Both the position numbers and the translations under genes were made by a program. Shown here one piece after another: positions 24,458 through 32,944 of a DNA stretch of 33,360 bases. The stretch comes from an uncultured Actinomycetes bacterium (GTDB lineage: Bacteria > Actinomycetota > Acidimicrobiia > Acidimicrobiales > RAAP-2). The stretch lies in contig CAIQPR010000067.1 of NCBI GenBank assembly GCA_903873775.1, forward strand, positions 1 through 33,360, in the 5' to 3' direction. The notes under the pieces are model-generated. The model was given only the letters and a program-made list of their open reading frames with translations, made no database searches and was not told the DNA's origin. The first letter of the stretch is position 1. Each line of letters opens with the position of its first letter.

Positions 24458-25734
24458 CGTATATTCCCACCACTCTCATTGATCGCTCGTTTCGCGAGCG
24501 CATTGTGCTCGTCGGCGTTCTCTTTCCGGGCCAGACCGCGACGCAACTTGACCGCGAACTCGACGAGCTGGCCCTCCTGGTCGACACCGCCGGCGCGGAC
24601 GTGGTGGCCCGGGTCATTCAGCGACGTGATCGCCCGGATCCGGCGACCTATCTCGGCTCGGGCAAAGTCGAAGAACTCCACGAGATCTGCCTCGCGGTCG
24701 ACAGCGACACGGTCGTCTTCGACCACGAACTCTCTCCCGCGCAACAGCGCAACTTAGAACGCCTCTTGGGTCGCACCGCGATTGATCGCACCGCGGTGAT
24801 TCTCGACATCTTCGCCCAGAACGCGCGCTCGCCCGAGGGTAAGGCGCAGGTGGAACTCGCGCTCCTCCAGTACCGCCTGCCGCGGCTGCGCCGCGCCAGC
24901 GGATCCCTGAGCCAGCAGGCCGGTGGTATCGGCACGAGGGGACCCGGTGAAACCCAACTCGAAGTCGACCGGCGTCGCTTGGTGCAGCGCATGCACAAAC
25001 TGCAGCGGGACTTAAAGGACGTCTCGCGCACCCGGGGCGTGCAACGACAGAGCCGTGAACGAGGTCGCCACCGGGAGGTCACTTTGGTCGGCTACACCAA
25101 CGCCGGCAAGTCCTCACTCCTGAATCGCCTCACCGACGCCGGCGTGCCGGCCGAGAACCGCCTGTTCGTCACGCTCGATCCCCGCACGCGACAGTTGCAG
25201 ATGCCCGGTGGTGAAACGGTGCTCGTCACTGACACCGTCGGATTCATCTCCAAATTGCCCCACGAACTCGTGGACGCCTTTAAGTCGACCCTCGATTCGG
25301 TGCGACTCGCGGACCTGCTGGTTCACGTCGTGGACGGCTCGAGTGAAGTCGCCATGGACGAGATTGAGGCTGTGCGCGAAGTACTGCGGGAGATCGGCGC
25401 CGATCAGGTACCGGAACTTCTGGTGTTCAACAAGTGTGACGTCGAAGGATCGGCCTCTCACGAACTCGCGACGAGTCACCCGGGCTCGGTCGCGATCTCG
25501 GCGCTCACGGGCGAGAACATCGACGAGCTCATCGCGGCCGTCGGTGCGCGTCTGCGCTCGGATGACCGGGTCGTCACCTTGGCCCTGCCGGCCGAGCGCG
25601 GAGACCTCATCGCCGCCGCGCACCGCGAAGGCGATGTTCTGGCCCAAGACACCCAGGACGACGTGGTGGTGCTGCGCGTCGTGCTCGACCAGGTCGGCGC
25701 CGCGCGGTTCGAACAGTGGCGGGTTAGCGCATGA
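24454..25734 (+). CDS. hflX: GTPase HflX
   Basis: HflX, 426 residues, a ribosome-associated GTPase implicated in splitting or rescuing stalled 70S ribosomes under stress. The N-terminal HflX domain includes DPATYLGSGKVEEL, FDHELSPAQQRNLE and DRTAVILDIFAQNARSPEGK; the linker carries GGIGTRGPGETQLE. The G domain has G1 GYTNAGKSS (213-221), G3 DTVGFI and G4 NKCD. GTG 24454 gives a 4-bp overlap with dapF and a sensible N-terminus; the frame is open upstream only across dapF. Its TGA overlaps the ATG of dapC (ATGA). Confidence 0.96.
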   Translation: MTYIPTTLIDRSFRERIVLVGVLFPGQTATQLDRELDELALLVDTAGADVVARVIQRRDRPDPATYLGSGKVEELHEICLAVDSDTVVFDHELSPAQQRNLERLLGRTAIDRTAVILDIFAQNARSPEGKAQVELALLQYRLPRLRRASGSLSQQAGGIGTRGPGETQLEVDRRRLVQRMHKLQRDLKDVSRTRGVQRQSRERGRHREVTLVGYTNAGKSSLLNRLTDAGVPAENRLFVTLDPRTRQLQMPGGETVLVTDTVGFISKLPHELVDAFKSTLDSVRLADLLVHVVDGSSEVAMDEIEAVREVLREIGADQVPELLVFNKCDVEGSASHELATSHPGSVAISALTGENIDELIAAVGARLRSDDRVVTLALPAERGDLIAAAHREGDVLAQDTQDDVVVLRVVLDQVGAARFEQWRVSA

Positions 25735-26837
25735 GTTTCTCGCCCCCGCCCTACCCCTACGCGCGACTCGACGCGTTGCGCGAGGTGGCGAACGCGCACG
25801 AGGGCGGGGTCATCGACTGCTCCATCGGTACTCCCGTCGACCCACCACCGCCCGCGGTGCTCGAGGTCCTGGCGCGCGCCGAGGGCGTGCGGGGGTATCC
25901 ACCCTCCGCCGGCACCGAGACCTTCCGCCGCAGTGCCGCGGGTTGGTACGAACGGCGCTTTGGGGTGAACATTGATCCGGGCGAACTCGCCGCGTGTGTT
26001 GGGACCAAGGAATTCGTCGCCACGCTGGCCGGGTACCTGCACTTGCGCACCCCCGAGCGCGACACGGTGCTCTACCCGGCAATCAGCTACCCGACCTACG
26101 CCATGGGCGCGACACTCGCTGGTCTGCGTAGTGTGCCGGTCCCGATGGTCGATGGCCGCCTTGACCTCGGCGCGATTTCTCAGAGTGACATCGACCGCGC
26201 TCTGGTGCTCTGGAGTAACTCCCCGTCGAATCCAACCGGTCACCTTGATGATCTCGCCGCGGCCGCGGCCTGGGGTCGCACCCACGGGGTGCTCGTGGCC
26301 TCGGACGAGTGTTACTGCGAATTCACGTGGTCCGCTCCGGCGACCTCCATCCTCCAGTTCGCGCGCGAGGGCGTTCTCGCCGTGCACTCGATTTCGAAGA
26401 GATCGAATCTGGCCGGCGCGCGCGCCGGCTTCTACGCCGGGGACCCCGAGATCGTCGAGTACCTGCGCGCCGTGCGGCAACACGGGGGCTTCATGGTGCC
26501 CGCGCCCGTCCAGGCCGCCGTGGCCGTCGCCTACGACGACGACGCGCACGTCGATCTCCAGCGGGCTCTCTACCTCGAGCGACTGACCCTCGTGTCCGAG
26601 GCTCTCGCCACGCGGGGCATTGAGGCACCGCTCCCGGACGGGACCTTCTATCTGTGGATCTCGCGCGAAGGCGTGAACGGATGGGACCTCGCGCGTGAGC
26701 TCGCCGAGGTCGCGGGACTACTCGCGAGTCCCGGCGACCTCTACGGAGAGGCGGGGGCCAACTACGTGCGCGTCGCGGTGGTCCAGCCCACGGAGCGCCT
26801 CGCCCTCGCCGCGCGGCGACTGCGCGAGGGTGCCTAA
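25731..26837 (+). CDS. dapC: Succinyldiaminopimelate transaminase (actinobacterial type)
   Basis: A 368-residue fold-type I aminotransferase that makes N-succinyl-LL-diaminopimelate from the 6-oxo compound and glutamate. The opening DCSIGTPVDPPPPAVLEVL and GYPPSAGTETFRRSAAGW resemble the actinobacterial DapC subfamily. PLP contacts include NSPSNPTG, ASDECY and the Schiff-base Lys223 in SISKRSNLAGARAGF. The function is supported by dapD and dapE directly downstream and dapF upstream. ATG overlaps the hflX stop by 4 bp. A 38-bp gap with a new -10-like box separates it from dapD. Confidence 0.92.
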   Translation: MSFSPPPYPYARLDALREVANAHEGGVIDCSIGTPVDPPPPAVLEVLARAEGVRGYPPSAGTETFRRSAAGWYERRFGVNIDPGELAACVGTKEFVATLAGYLHLRTPERDTVLYPAISYPTYAMGATLAGLRSVPVPMVDGRLDLGAISQSDIDRALVLWSNSPSNPTGHLDDLAAAAAWGRTHGVLVASDECYCEFTWSAPATSILQFAREGVLAVHSISKRSNLAGARAGFYAGDPEIVEYLRAVRQHGGFMVPAPVQAAVAVAYDDDAHVDLQRALYLERLTLVSEALATRGIEAPLPDGTFYLWISREGVNGWDLARELAEVAGLLASPGDLYGEAGANYVRVAVVQPTERLALAARRLREGA

Positions 26838-26863
26838 AGCACCGCCACGCACCACGTCGTCAT

Positions 26864-26869
26864 TACGAT
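26864..26869 (+). promoter_or_regulatory. Putative -10 element (TACGAT) of leaderless dapD
   Basis: TACGAT ends exactly 6 nt before GTG 26876, in the only real gap of the dapF-hflX-dapC-dapD-dapE run. dapD-dapE may therefore have its own promoter. Confidence 0.55.
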
Positions 26870-26875
26870 TGAGCC

Positions 26876-27700
26876 GTGCCCGCTCTCGACGAACGTATCT
26901 CCCAGTGGTTTGACGTCATTTCCGACCTGTCACCGACCGACGTGGAGGCACGTCGCGACGTCGAAGAGGTCATCACGCAACTCGACGAAGGCCGCCTGCG
27001 CGTCGCCGAGATCTCTGGCAACGGCGAGGTCGTCGTCCACGACTGGGTCAAGCAGGCCATCTTGCTGCTGTTCCGCCTGCGCGCCCTCGAAACGAGCGAA
27101 GTTGGACCCTTTGAGTACGTCGACAAGCTGGACTTGAAGCACGACTTCGAGCGCGCCGGCGTGCGCGTGGTGCCCGGGGCCTCGGCGCGCCGCGGCAGTT
27201 TCCTCTCGCGTGGGGTCGTCCTCATGCCGAGCTACGTGAACATCGGCGCGTGGGTGGGACCGAACACCATGGTCGACACCTGGGCCACGGTCGGAAGTTG
27301 TGCCCAGATTGGCGCGAACGTGCACCTCTCCGGTGGTGTGGGCATTGGTGGGGTCTTGGAGCCACCGAACGCGGTGCCCGTTGTCATTGAAGACGACGCC
27401 TTCATCGGGAGTCGGTCCATGATCGTGGACGGCGCACGGGTGGGTCGCGGCGCGGTCCTCGGGGCGGGCACGGTGCTGAACCCGTCCATTCCCGTGATTG
27501 ATGCCGAGACCGGCGAGACCCTCTCGAAGGGCTACGTGCCCGACTACTGCGTGGCCGTCAACGCCCAGCGCAAGCGCGAGTACCCGGGCGGGGAGTTCTA
27601 CCTGCCCTGTGTCTTGGTGGTGCGCCGCCTCGAAGAAGGCGAACGTCACAACAAGACGGCACTCAATGACCTCCTGCGCGATCACGGGATCGCCACGTGA
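26876..27700 (+). CDS. dapD: Tetrahydrodipicolinate N-succinyltransferase (proteobacterial-type DapD)
   Basis: A 274-residue acyltransferase that transfers succinyl from succinyl-CoA to tetrahydrodipicolinate, opening the succinylase branch. A helical N-terminus (LDEGRLRVAE, WVKQAILLLFR) leads to a left-handed beta-helix of hexapeptide repeats. The blocks VLMPSYVNIGAWV, MVDTWATVGSCAQIG and NVHLSGGVGIGGVLEP match E. coli DapD, as I recall it, almost word for word, and the length is the same. The mycobacterial DapD is a distinct, longer subfamily, so this type is unexpected in an actinobacterium. The stop overlaps the dapE GTG by 4 bp. Confidence 0.95.
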   Translation: MPALDERISQWFDVISDLSPTDVEARRDVEEVITQLDEGRLRVAEISGNGEVVVHDWVKQAILLLFRLRALETSEVGPFEYVDKLDLKHDFERAGVRVVPGASARRGSFLSRGVVLMPSYVNIGAWVGPNTMVDTWATVGSCAQIGANVHLSGGVGIGGVLEPPNAVPVVIEDDAFIGSRSMIVDGARVGRGAVLGAGTVLNPSIPVIDAETGETLSKGYVPDYCVAVNAQRKREYPGGEFYLPCVLVVRRLEEGERHNKTALNDLLRDHGIAT

Positions 27701-28749
27701 GTCTGCTGGACGAGGCCTACGCCCTCGTCGCGGTGGACTCGGTGAGTGGTCGTGAAGCGGCTCTCGCCACCCAGATCTTCGAACGCCTGCAGCGCGCCTC
27801 GCACCTCGACGTCGAGCGCGTCGGGGACAATGTCGTCGCGTCGACCCGCGGCCACCAAGCCCGCCGGGTGATTGTCGCCGGTCACCTCGACACCGTGCCG
27901 GGCGAGGCCTCGGCGGCGCGTGTCGAAGGAGAACGCCTTATTGGACTCGGGGCCTGTGACATGAAGGGCTCTCTCGCGGTCATGCTGTGCGAGGCCGAGC
28001 GCGATGTGCCCCGCAAGGTCGAGATCACCTGGGTCTTCTACGCGCGCGAAGAGATTGCGCGCCACGAGTCGGGTCTCTTGGAACTGGCCGAACTGCGCCC
28101 CGATCTCTTGGTGGCCGACGTGGCGATTCTGGGAGAACCTACGGGCGGCGTCGTCGAGGCGGGCTGCCAGGGCACGCTGCGACTGGGTGTCACCCTTCGC
28201 GGCGCGAGGGCCCACACCGCGCGACCTTTCACGGGACGCAACGCCATTCACCGCATGGGGGAACTCATTACGCGCGTGGCGGCCTACGAACCTCGGGCGG
28301 CCGAGATCGACGGCGTGACCTACGTGGAACAACTCCAGGTGGTCTTCGTGGACGGGGGAGTGGCGAACAATGTCGTCCCCGACGTGGCGACCTGCACCCT
28401 CAATCACCGCGTGGCACCCGACCGGCAACTCGACGACGCGGTGCGCTCGGTGGCCGAACTCCTCGGCGACGTTCTCGAAGCGGATGACACCTTCGAGGTG
28501 CTCGACTGGGCTCCGGCCGCACCCCCGTCACTCACGCACGAACTCCTGCGTGAACTCGTCGCCACCACGGGACAGCCCCCGCGCGCGAAGGTCGGGTGGA
28601 CCGACGTTGCGACCTTCTTTGACCGTGGGGTGCCGGCCACGAACTTCGGTGCCGGCGATCCACTGCTGGCGCACCGCAGTGACGAGTTCGTGGACGCTAG
28701 CGAGCTCGACGCCTACGCCGCCTCGCTGGCACGTTTTCTCTCCGCCTAG
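27697..28749 (+). CDS. dapE: Succinyl-diaminopimelate desuccinylase
   Basis: A 350-residue M20-family di-zinc hydrolase that removes succinate from N-succinyl-LL-DAP. Metal and catalytic residues are visible: H63 and D65 in AGHLDTVPG, D88 in GACDMKG, E118/E119 in AREEI, E147 in GEPT, and a C-terminal His in AHRSDEF. The lid domain lies between about 160 and 265 (GARAHTARPFTGRNAIHRM). It is of the Gram-positive/actinobacterial DapE type. The GTG is coupled to dapD by a 4-bp overlap. Its TAG shares CTAG with the stop of the convergent transglutaminase gene. Confidence 0.95.
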   Translation: MSLLDEAYALVAVDSVSGREAALATQIFERLQRASHLDVERVGDNVVASTRGHQARRVIVAGHLDTVPGEASAARVEGERLIGLGACDMKGSLAVMLCEAERDVPRKVEITWVFYAREEIARHESGLLELAELRPDLLVADVAILGEPTGGVVEAGCQGTLRLGVTLRGARAHTARPFTGRNAIHRMGELITRVAAYEPRAAEIDGVTYVEQLQVVFVDGGVANNVVPDVATCTLNHRVAPDRQLDDAVRSVAELLGDVLEADDTFEVLDWAPAAPPSLTHELLRELVATTGQPPRAKVGWTDVATFFDRGVPATNFGAGDPLLAHRSDEFVDASELDAYAASLARFLSA

Positions 28750-29600
28750 CGCGTGCGGGTCATCTCGACGACGACGCCGAGTCCCGTCGCGGCCGGACCT
28801 TCGTAGATGCCCTTTAAGGGTGCGACGTCGTCGTAGTCACGTCCGCGCGCCACGATGATGTGGCGTTCGGTCTCGCGGGTGCCGTTGGTCGGGTCACTGC
28901 CCGTCCACTCGCCGGCGAAGTATTCCAGCCACGCGTGGCTCTGTCCGGCCACACTCTCACCGACCGCGTGCGCGGCACTCGGGTAGAGGTATCCCGACAC
29001 GTATCGGGCGGGGACACCGACTTGTCGCAGGAGACCAATGGTGATGTGGGCAATGTCTTGACACACGCCTTCGCCGCGGGCCCAGGATTCTTCGGCCGTG
29101 GCCTGCACCGTGGTGGCGCCGGGGACGTAGCGCACGCGCTCGCGCACGTAGGCACTAATGGCCTCGACGGACTCGTGGAGGTCGAGGCCGTTCGTGAGAC
29201 GTTGCAACTCCTCCGGTTCGTCCAACGCGAGGCGTGTGCGCGAGGTCGCGAACAGGTACTCCGAGAAGCGGTCGGTGACCGTCGGGTCGCGCACCTCCTC
29301 CCAGGACAGCGGGGCGTCAAGGGGGGCCGCACTGCTGTCGACACTGGAGGTCGCGGTGACCTGGAGTCGTTCGTGGGGTTGCTGGACGTCAAAGGCGTTG
29401 ACGACGGTGCCGAAGTAGTCGACGTAGCGGTAGACGGCGACACTCGGGGAGACAATGATCTGCGTGCTGCGGACGTCCTGGGTGCCACCACTCAGCGGCG
29501 TCATGCGCGCCTCGTTGTAGGAGGAGGTGGCGTAGCCGTCGTAGGTGAAGCCGGTGTGGTGCGCGATGGCGAGACCCCAGCTGGAGGAGGACGGACTCAC
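28746..29600 (-). CDS. Transglutaminase-like cysteine protease-fold protein
   Basis: A 284-residue protein with the N-terminal beta region typical of this family (IAHHTGFTYDGYATSSYNEARMTP), then a transglutaminase-like core. The catalytic triad is visible as C180 (GEGVCQDIAH), H222 (GQSHAWLEY) and D236 (GSDPTNG). No signal peptide is seen, so it is probably cytoplasmic. Proteins of this type are encoded with circularly permuted ATP-grasp and alpha-E proteins in many bacteria and are predicted to act on peptides or amide bonds. It is the last gene of a three-gene operon joined by GTGA overlaps, and its TAG interlocks with the dapE stop. Confidence 0.9.
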   Translation of the reverse strand: MSPSSSSWGLAIAHHTGFTYDGYATSSYNEARMTPLSGGTQDVRSTQIIVSPSVAVYRYVDYFGTVVNAFDVQQPHERLQVTATSSVDSSAAPLDAPLSWEEVRDPTVTDRFSEYLFATSRTRLALDEPEELQRLTNGLDLHESVEAISAYVRERVRYVPGATTVQATAEESWARGEGVCQDIAHITIGLLRQVGVPARYVSGYLYPSAAHAVGESVAGQSHAWLEYFAGEWTGSDPTNGTRETERHIIVARGRDYDDVAPLKGIYEGPAATGLGVVVEMTRTR

Positions 29601-30553
29601 AACGCCCCCTCGCTCGACCAGACCACCGCGTTGGCGTGACGGAAGAATTTGGCGCTGATGGCGTCATTCACCTGCCAACAGGTCTCCTCGATCATCGGCA
29701 ACAGGTCAGGCAACTGATCAATCATGTGCTCGGGGTCAATGAACTCGAGTCGGCTGCGCGCTCGCGCCAGCGACTGTCGTGCGAGATCCGGCGAGGCGAT
29801 GCGCTCATTGCTCGGGTGCAGTTCCAACAAGCACCCGTCGGCGGTGTTGAGCGCGTAGAGGATGGAGCGGGGAAAGAGCCGGTCGAGCAACAAGAAGGCC
29901 GCCACCTCATTGGGTTGGTGTCCCTGGCGCGCTGAACGCAGGAACGCCTCCATGGCGCCACAGGCGCGCAGCAGGGCCAACCAGTCGGGTGCGTGATCCG
30001 CCCCGACGAGACGCGCCGTCAAAAGACGCGCAGTCATGTCGATGCGTTCAATGCTGCGACCGAGCATCAAGAATTGCCACCCGTCGTCGCGCGACAACGT
30101 GGATTCGGTGAGTCCCGTGAACAGGGCGGCTCGTTCGCGCACGAATTGCAAGTAGGTGGCCGGTCCCATCTGGCGGGCGTTCATTTCGGTGTGGGGCAGG
30201 CGGTGGTGGGTGGTGTTGAGACAGATCCACATCTCGGAGGAGATGTGGTCGCGACTGCGTCGGGCGTTCTCGAAGGCTCCCCGCAAAGCTCCGCCAATGG
30301 CGCTGGGGTTCTCCTCGTCGTAGACGATGGCCTGCAGCGTGTCTTCCACGGTGATGGGCGTCGTCGCGTCAACGGCGATGCCGAGAATCGACAACAAGGA
30401 GCGACAAGTGGCGTCCTCGTTGTTGAGGGGGTCTTCCACCATGCGGTGTACGTAGGAGTCGACAATGCGCGCGGTGTCGTCGGCGCGTTCGATGTAGCGA
30501 CCAATCCAGTACAGAGACTCGGCCAAGCGCGAGAGCATGCCGCGATCGCTCAC
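29597..30553 (-). CDS. Alpha-E domain protein (DUF403)
   Basis: A 318-residue all-helical alpha-E protein, recognisable from the opening MLSRLAESLYWIGRYIERADDTARI and the later GWQFLMLGRSIERIDMTARLL, two related helical blocks with repeated R-x-x-E-R-x-D. The biochemical role is unknown; the family is found almost always with a circularly permuted ATP-grasp and a transglutaminase and may act as the acceptor-handling partner. The GTG start overlaps the ATP-grasp stop, and its own stop overlaps the transglutaminase start, each by GTGA. No signal peptide or membrane segment. Confidence 0.92.
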   Translation of the reverse strand: MSDRGMLSRLAESLYWIGRYIERADDTARIVDSYVHRMVEDPLNNEDATCRSLLSILGIAVDATTPITVEDTLQAIVYDEENPSAIGGALRGAFENARRSRDHISSEMWICLNTTHHRLPHTEMNARQMGPATYLQFVRERAALFTGLTESTLSRDDGWQFLMLGRSIERIDMTARLLTARLVGADHAPDWLALLRACGAMEAFLRSARQGHQPNEVAAFLLLDRLFPRSILYALNTADGCLLELHPSNERIASPDLARQSLARARSRLEFIDPEHMIDQLPDLLPMIEETCWQVNDAISAKFFRHANAVVWSSEGAL

Positions 30554-32085
30554 TGGTCACTCCCGAGCGGCAGGCTGACGTCACTTTGTCGGCGCGGGTC
30601 CGGCTGGGCCATGGCGGGCATTGCGGTGGGCGCAACGTCCGCAACGGGAGCCGACAGATGGTCGGTCAGAACCCAGGTGTCCTTGCTGCCGCCACCCTTG
30701 GAGGAATTGACGACCAATTCGCCTTCGCCGAGGGCCACGCGTGTGAGACCACCCGGTAGGACCCAGACCTCGCTGCCGTCATTGACGGCGAAGGGGCGCA
30801 GGTCGATGTGTCGCGGGGCGATGACGTCATCAATCAATGTGGGGTGGGTGGAGAGAGCGACGGGGCGTTGTGCAATCCAGTTCCGTGGCGCGAGCGCGAC
30901 GGCAGCCCGGGTGGCGGCGAGCGTCTCCTCGTCGGCCTGGGGGCCAATGACGATGCCCTTGCCGCCCGAGCCGTCGACCGGCTTGATCACGTAGTCCTCC
31001 ACGTGCGCGAGGATCTCGGCCAAGACCTCGGGGTCCTCGAGCCGGTGGGTCTCGACGTTGTCGATGAGGGGAGACTCTGACAAGTAATACGAGATGAAGT
31101 CGGGGACGTACGTGTAGACCAACTTGTCGTCCGCGACCCCATTGCCGAGTCCATTGGCGAGGGCCACGTGGCCCGCCCGGGCCGCATTCACGAGTCCCGC
31201 GACACCAATGATGGACTCCGGCCGGAACTGCAGGGGGTCCAACCAGTCATCGTCAACGCGGCGGTAGATGGAGTGGACGGGGTGCTCACCGTGGGTGGTG
31301 CGCATGAAGACGCGGTTATTGCGGCAGACGAGGTCGCGGCCCTCAACGAGCTCGACACCCATCATGCGGGCGAGCAATACGTGTTCGAAGTACGCGGCAT
31401 TGTGCACCCCGGGACTGAGCACGACGACCACGGGATCGGCCACGTTGGGTGGGGCAGCGGCGCGTAGGGCGGCGAGTAGCCGTGCGGGGTAGACGTCGAC
31501 GGGGTGCACACGGTGGTCGGCGAAGAGTGACGCGAACGTCTGGGTCATCGCGCGGCGGTTCTCAATGACGTAACTGACGCCGGAGGGAATGCGCACGTTG
31601 TCTTCGAGGACGCGGAAGTTCCCCACCTCGTCGCGGATCAAGTCAATACCGGCGACCGTGACGCGCACACCATTGGCCGGGTGGATGCCGAAGGCAGGTC
31701 GACAGAAGTGGGGGCTCGAGGTCACAACCGCGCGGGGGATCAGTCCGTCGTCAAAGATGGCCCCGGGTCCGTAGACGTCGCCGAGAAATGCCTCCAGGGC
31801 GCGCACCCGCTGCGCAATCCCGCGCGCCAGGTGGTCCCACTCGGCGGCCGAGATGAGTCGCGGCACGAGGTCCAGGGGAAATGGTCGTTCCTCGCCGCCG
31901 TGGGCGAAGGTCACTCCGCGGTCGAGAAAGGTGCGCGAGAGCTGCTCGGCGCGTGACCGTAGCTCGTTGACGGGGATGTGACGAAGATCGTCGAAGAGCC
32001 CCTTGTAGATGGCGCGCGGCTGCCCGGGGGACTCGAACATTTCGTTCCACGCCCCCGACGCGTCCTGCTCAAAATCAACCGCCAC
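30550..32085 (-). CDS. Circularly permuted ATP-grasp protein (type 2)
   Basis: A 511-residue protein of the circularly permuted ATP-grasp family, predicted amide ligases that join a carboxylate to an amine using ATP. Telling stretches are DLVPRLISAAEWDHLARGIAQRV, FRVLEDNVRIPSGVSYVIEN, VVLSPGVHNAAYFEHVLLA, the ATP-binding VIKPVDGSGGKGIVIGP, and RHIDLRPFAV. The last 35 residues are a Pro/Ala-rich low-complexity tail. GTG 32085 is preceded by TAGGTT with exactly 6 nt between, so the operon is probably leaderless; GGTGAG also sits directly before it. First gene of the ATP-grasp, alpha-E, transglutaminase operon. Confidence 0.93.
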   Translation of the reverse strand: MAVDFEQDASGAWNEMFESPGQPRAIYKGLFDDLRHIPVNELRSRAEQLSRTFLDRGVTFAHGGEERPFPLDLVPRLISAAEWDHLARGIAQRVRALEAFLGDVYGPGAIFDDGLIPRAVVTSSPHFCRPAFGIHPANGVRVTVAGIDLIRDEVGNFRVLEDNVRIPSGVSYVIENRRAMTQTFASLFADHRVHPVDVYPARLLAALRAAAPPNVADPVVVVLSPGVHNAAYFEHVLLARMMGVELVEGRDLVCRNNRVFMRTTHGEHPVHSIYRRVDDDWLDPLQFRPESIIGVAGLVNAARAGHVALANGLGNGVADDKLVYTYVPDFISYYLSESPLIDNVETHRLEDPEVLAEILAHVEDYVIKPVDGSGGKGIVIGPQADEETLAATRAAVALAPRNWIAQRPVALSTHPTLIDDVIAPRHIDLRPFAVNDGSEVWVLPGGLTRVALGEGELVVNSSKGGGSKDTWVLTDHLSAPVADVAPTAMPAMAQPDPRRQSDVSLPLGSDQ

Positions 32086-32091
32086 CTCACC

Positions 32092-32097
32092 AACCTA
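32092..32097 (-). promoter_or_regulatory. Putative -10 element (TAGGTT) of the ATP-grasp operon
   Basis: Minus-strand TAGGTT ends exactly 6 nt before GTG 32085, within the 61-bp gap to the phosphodiesterase gene. Confidence 0.55.
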
Positions 32098-32146
32098 GGC
32101 ACGTTGTATTTCGGGAGAGTTTCGACGAGATAAATGTTCGTCGCGC

Positions 32147-32911
32147 TCAGCGCTGCTCGCGCATGCCCCGCGCACGCCTTGGGCGGTTCGTGGTGAGCAC
32201 GTCCACACCGCGTTCGAGCCACGTCGCGATCATCTCGTCATTGTCCACGGTCCACACGACGGTGGCGAGGTGGTGGCGTCGACACCACCACCGCAACAGC
32301 GGTGTGAGTAGCTGGTAGTGGACTGCGACGCCGGTCGCGTCCGTGCGACGGAGCGCTCGAAAGGGCAGAAGCTCACTCGTGCGTAGACGAAGGGTGGCGA
32401 ACGTTGACAGTCCCGCGCTGGAGGAACCAATCGTCAAGAAGGCGTCGTAGTCGGGTCGTTCGCGGCGCAGCAAAGAAATCGACGGCTGCTCCGACGTGGT
32501 GACGAAGAAGGGCCGTCGTGCGGCAATCGTCGCGTCCACGGCCACGAGTTCGTAGCCGACGTCCTTTAGGTCGAGGTGGATGAGGCACCGACCTTCGGGG
32601 TCTCGTTCATTGAGATCACTGAGGAAATCCGCGTAGGTGAGGATCTCGGATTGTTGGTCAACCGTGAGAGCATCGAACACGAGGTCACGCACACGACCAA
32701 GTGCGGGGACGTCGGGATCGTGAACACACAGCAGGACGCCATCGGCACTTCGACGCACGTCGACTTCGAGGGAGTCAGCGTTCTCCTCCGCGGCCTCGCG
32801 AAACGCCGCTCGGGATGCTGACGCGTGCGTTTCCGATCCGCCCCGGTGCCAGGAGATGAGCGTGGCGCATCCCCGATCGCGTTGTGCGCGTTGCACGGTG
32901 TTGAGAGCCAC
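32147..32911 (-). CDS. Glycerophosphodiester phosphodiesterase family protein
   Basis: A 254-residue GDPD-fold protein that would hydrolyse glycerophosphodiesters to glycerol-3-phosphate and an alcohol. Conserved residues are H22-R23 in WHRGGSE, E49 and D51 in LEVDVRRSADGVLLCVHD with H64, the LIHLDLK strand, and the closing VVWTVDNDEM and GVDVLTTNRP. There is no signal peptide, so it is probably cytoplasmic. GTG 32911 is supported by TAGTGT exactly 6 nt upstream. The first strand has WHRGG-SE rather than the commonest HRG-x5-EN, so substrate preference is uncertain. Confidence 0.88.
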   Translation of the reverse strand: MALNTVQRAQRDRGCATLISWHRGGSETHASASRAAFREAAEENADSLEVDVRRSADGVLLCVHDPDVPALGRVRDLVFDALTVDQQSEILTYADFLSDLNERDPEGRCLIHLDLKDVGYELVAVDATIAARRPFFVTTSEQPSISLLRRERPDYDAFLTIGSSSAGLSTFATLRLRTSELLPFRALRRTDATGVAVHYQLLTPLLRWWCRRHHLATVVWTVDNDEMIATWLERGVDVLTTNRPRRARGMREQR

Positions 32912-32917
32912 ATCGCG

Positions 32918-32923
32918 ACACTA
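32918..32923 (-). promoter_or_regulatory. Putative -10 element (TAGTGT) of leaderless phosphodiesterase gene
   Basis: Minus-strand TAGTGT ends exactly 6 nt before GTG 32911. It faces the TAGCCT box of the divergent gene in a 45-bp gap. Confidence 0.55.
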
Positions 32924-32944
32924 GCGAGTGCGTTGAAGGCGACC

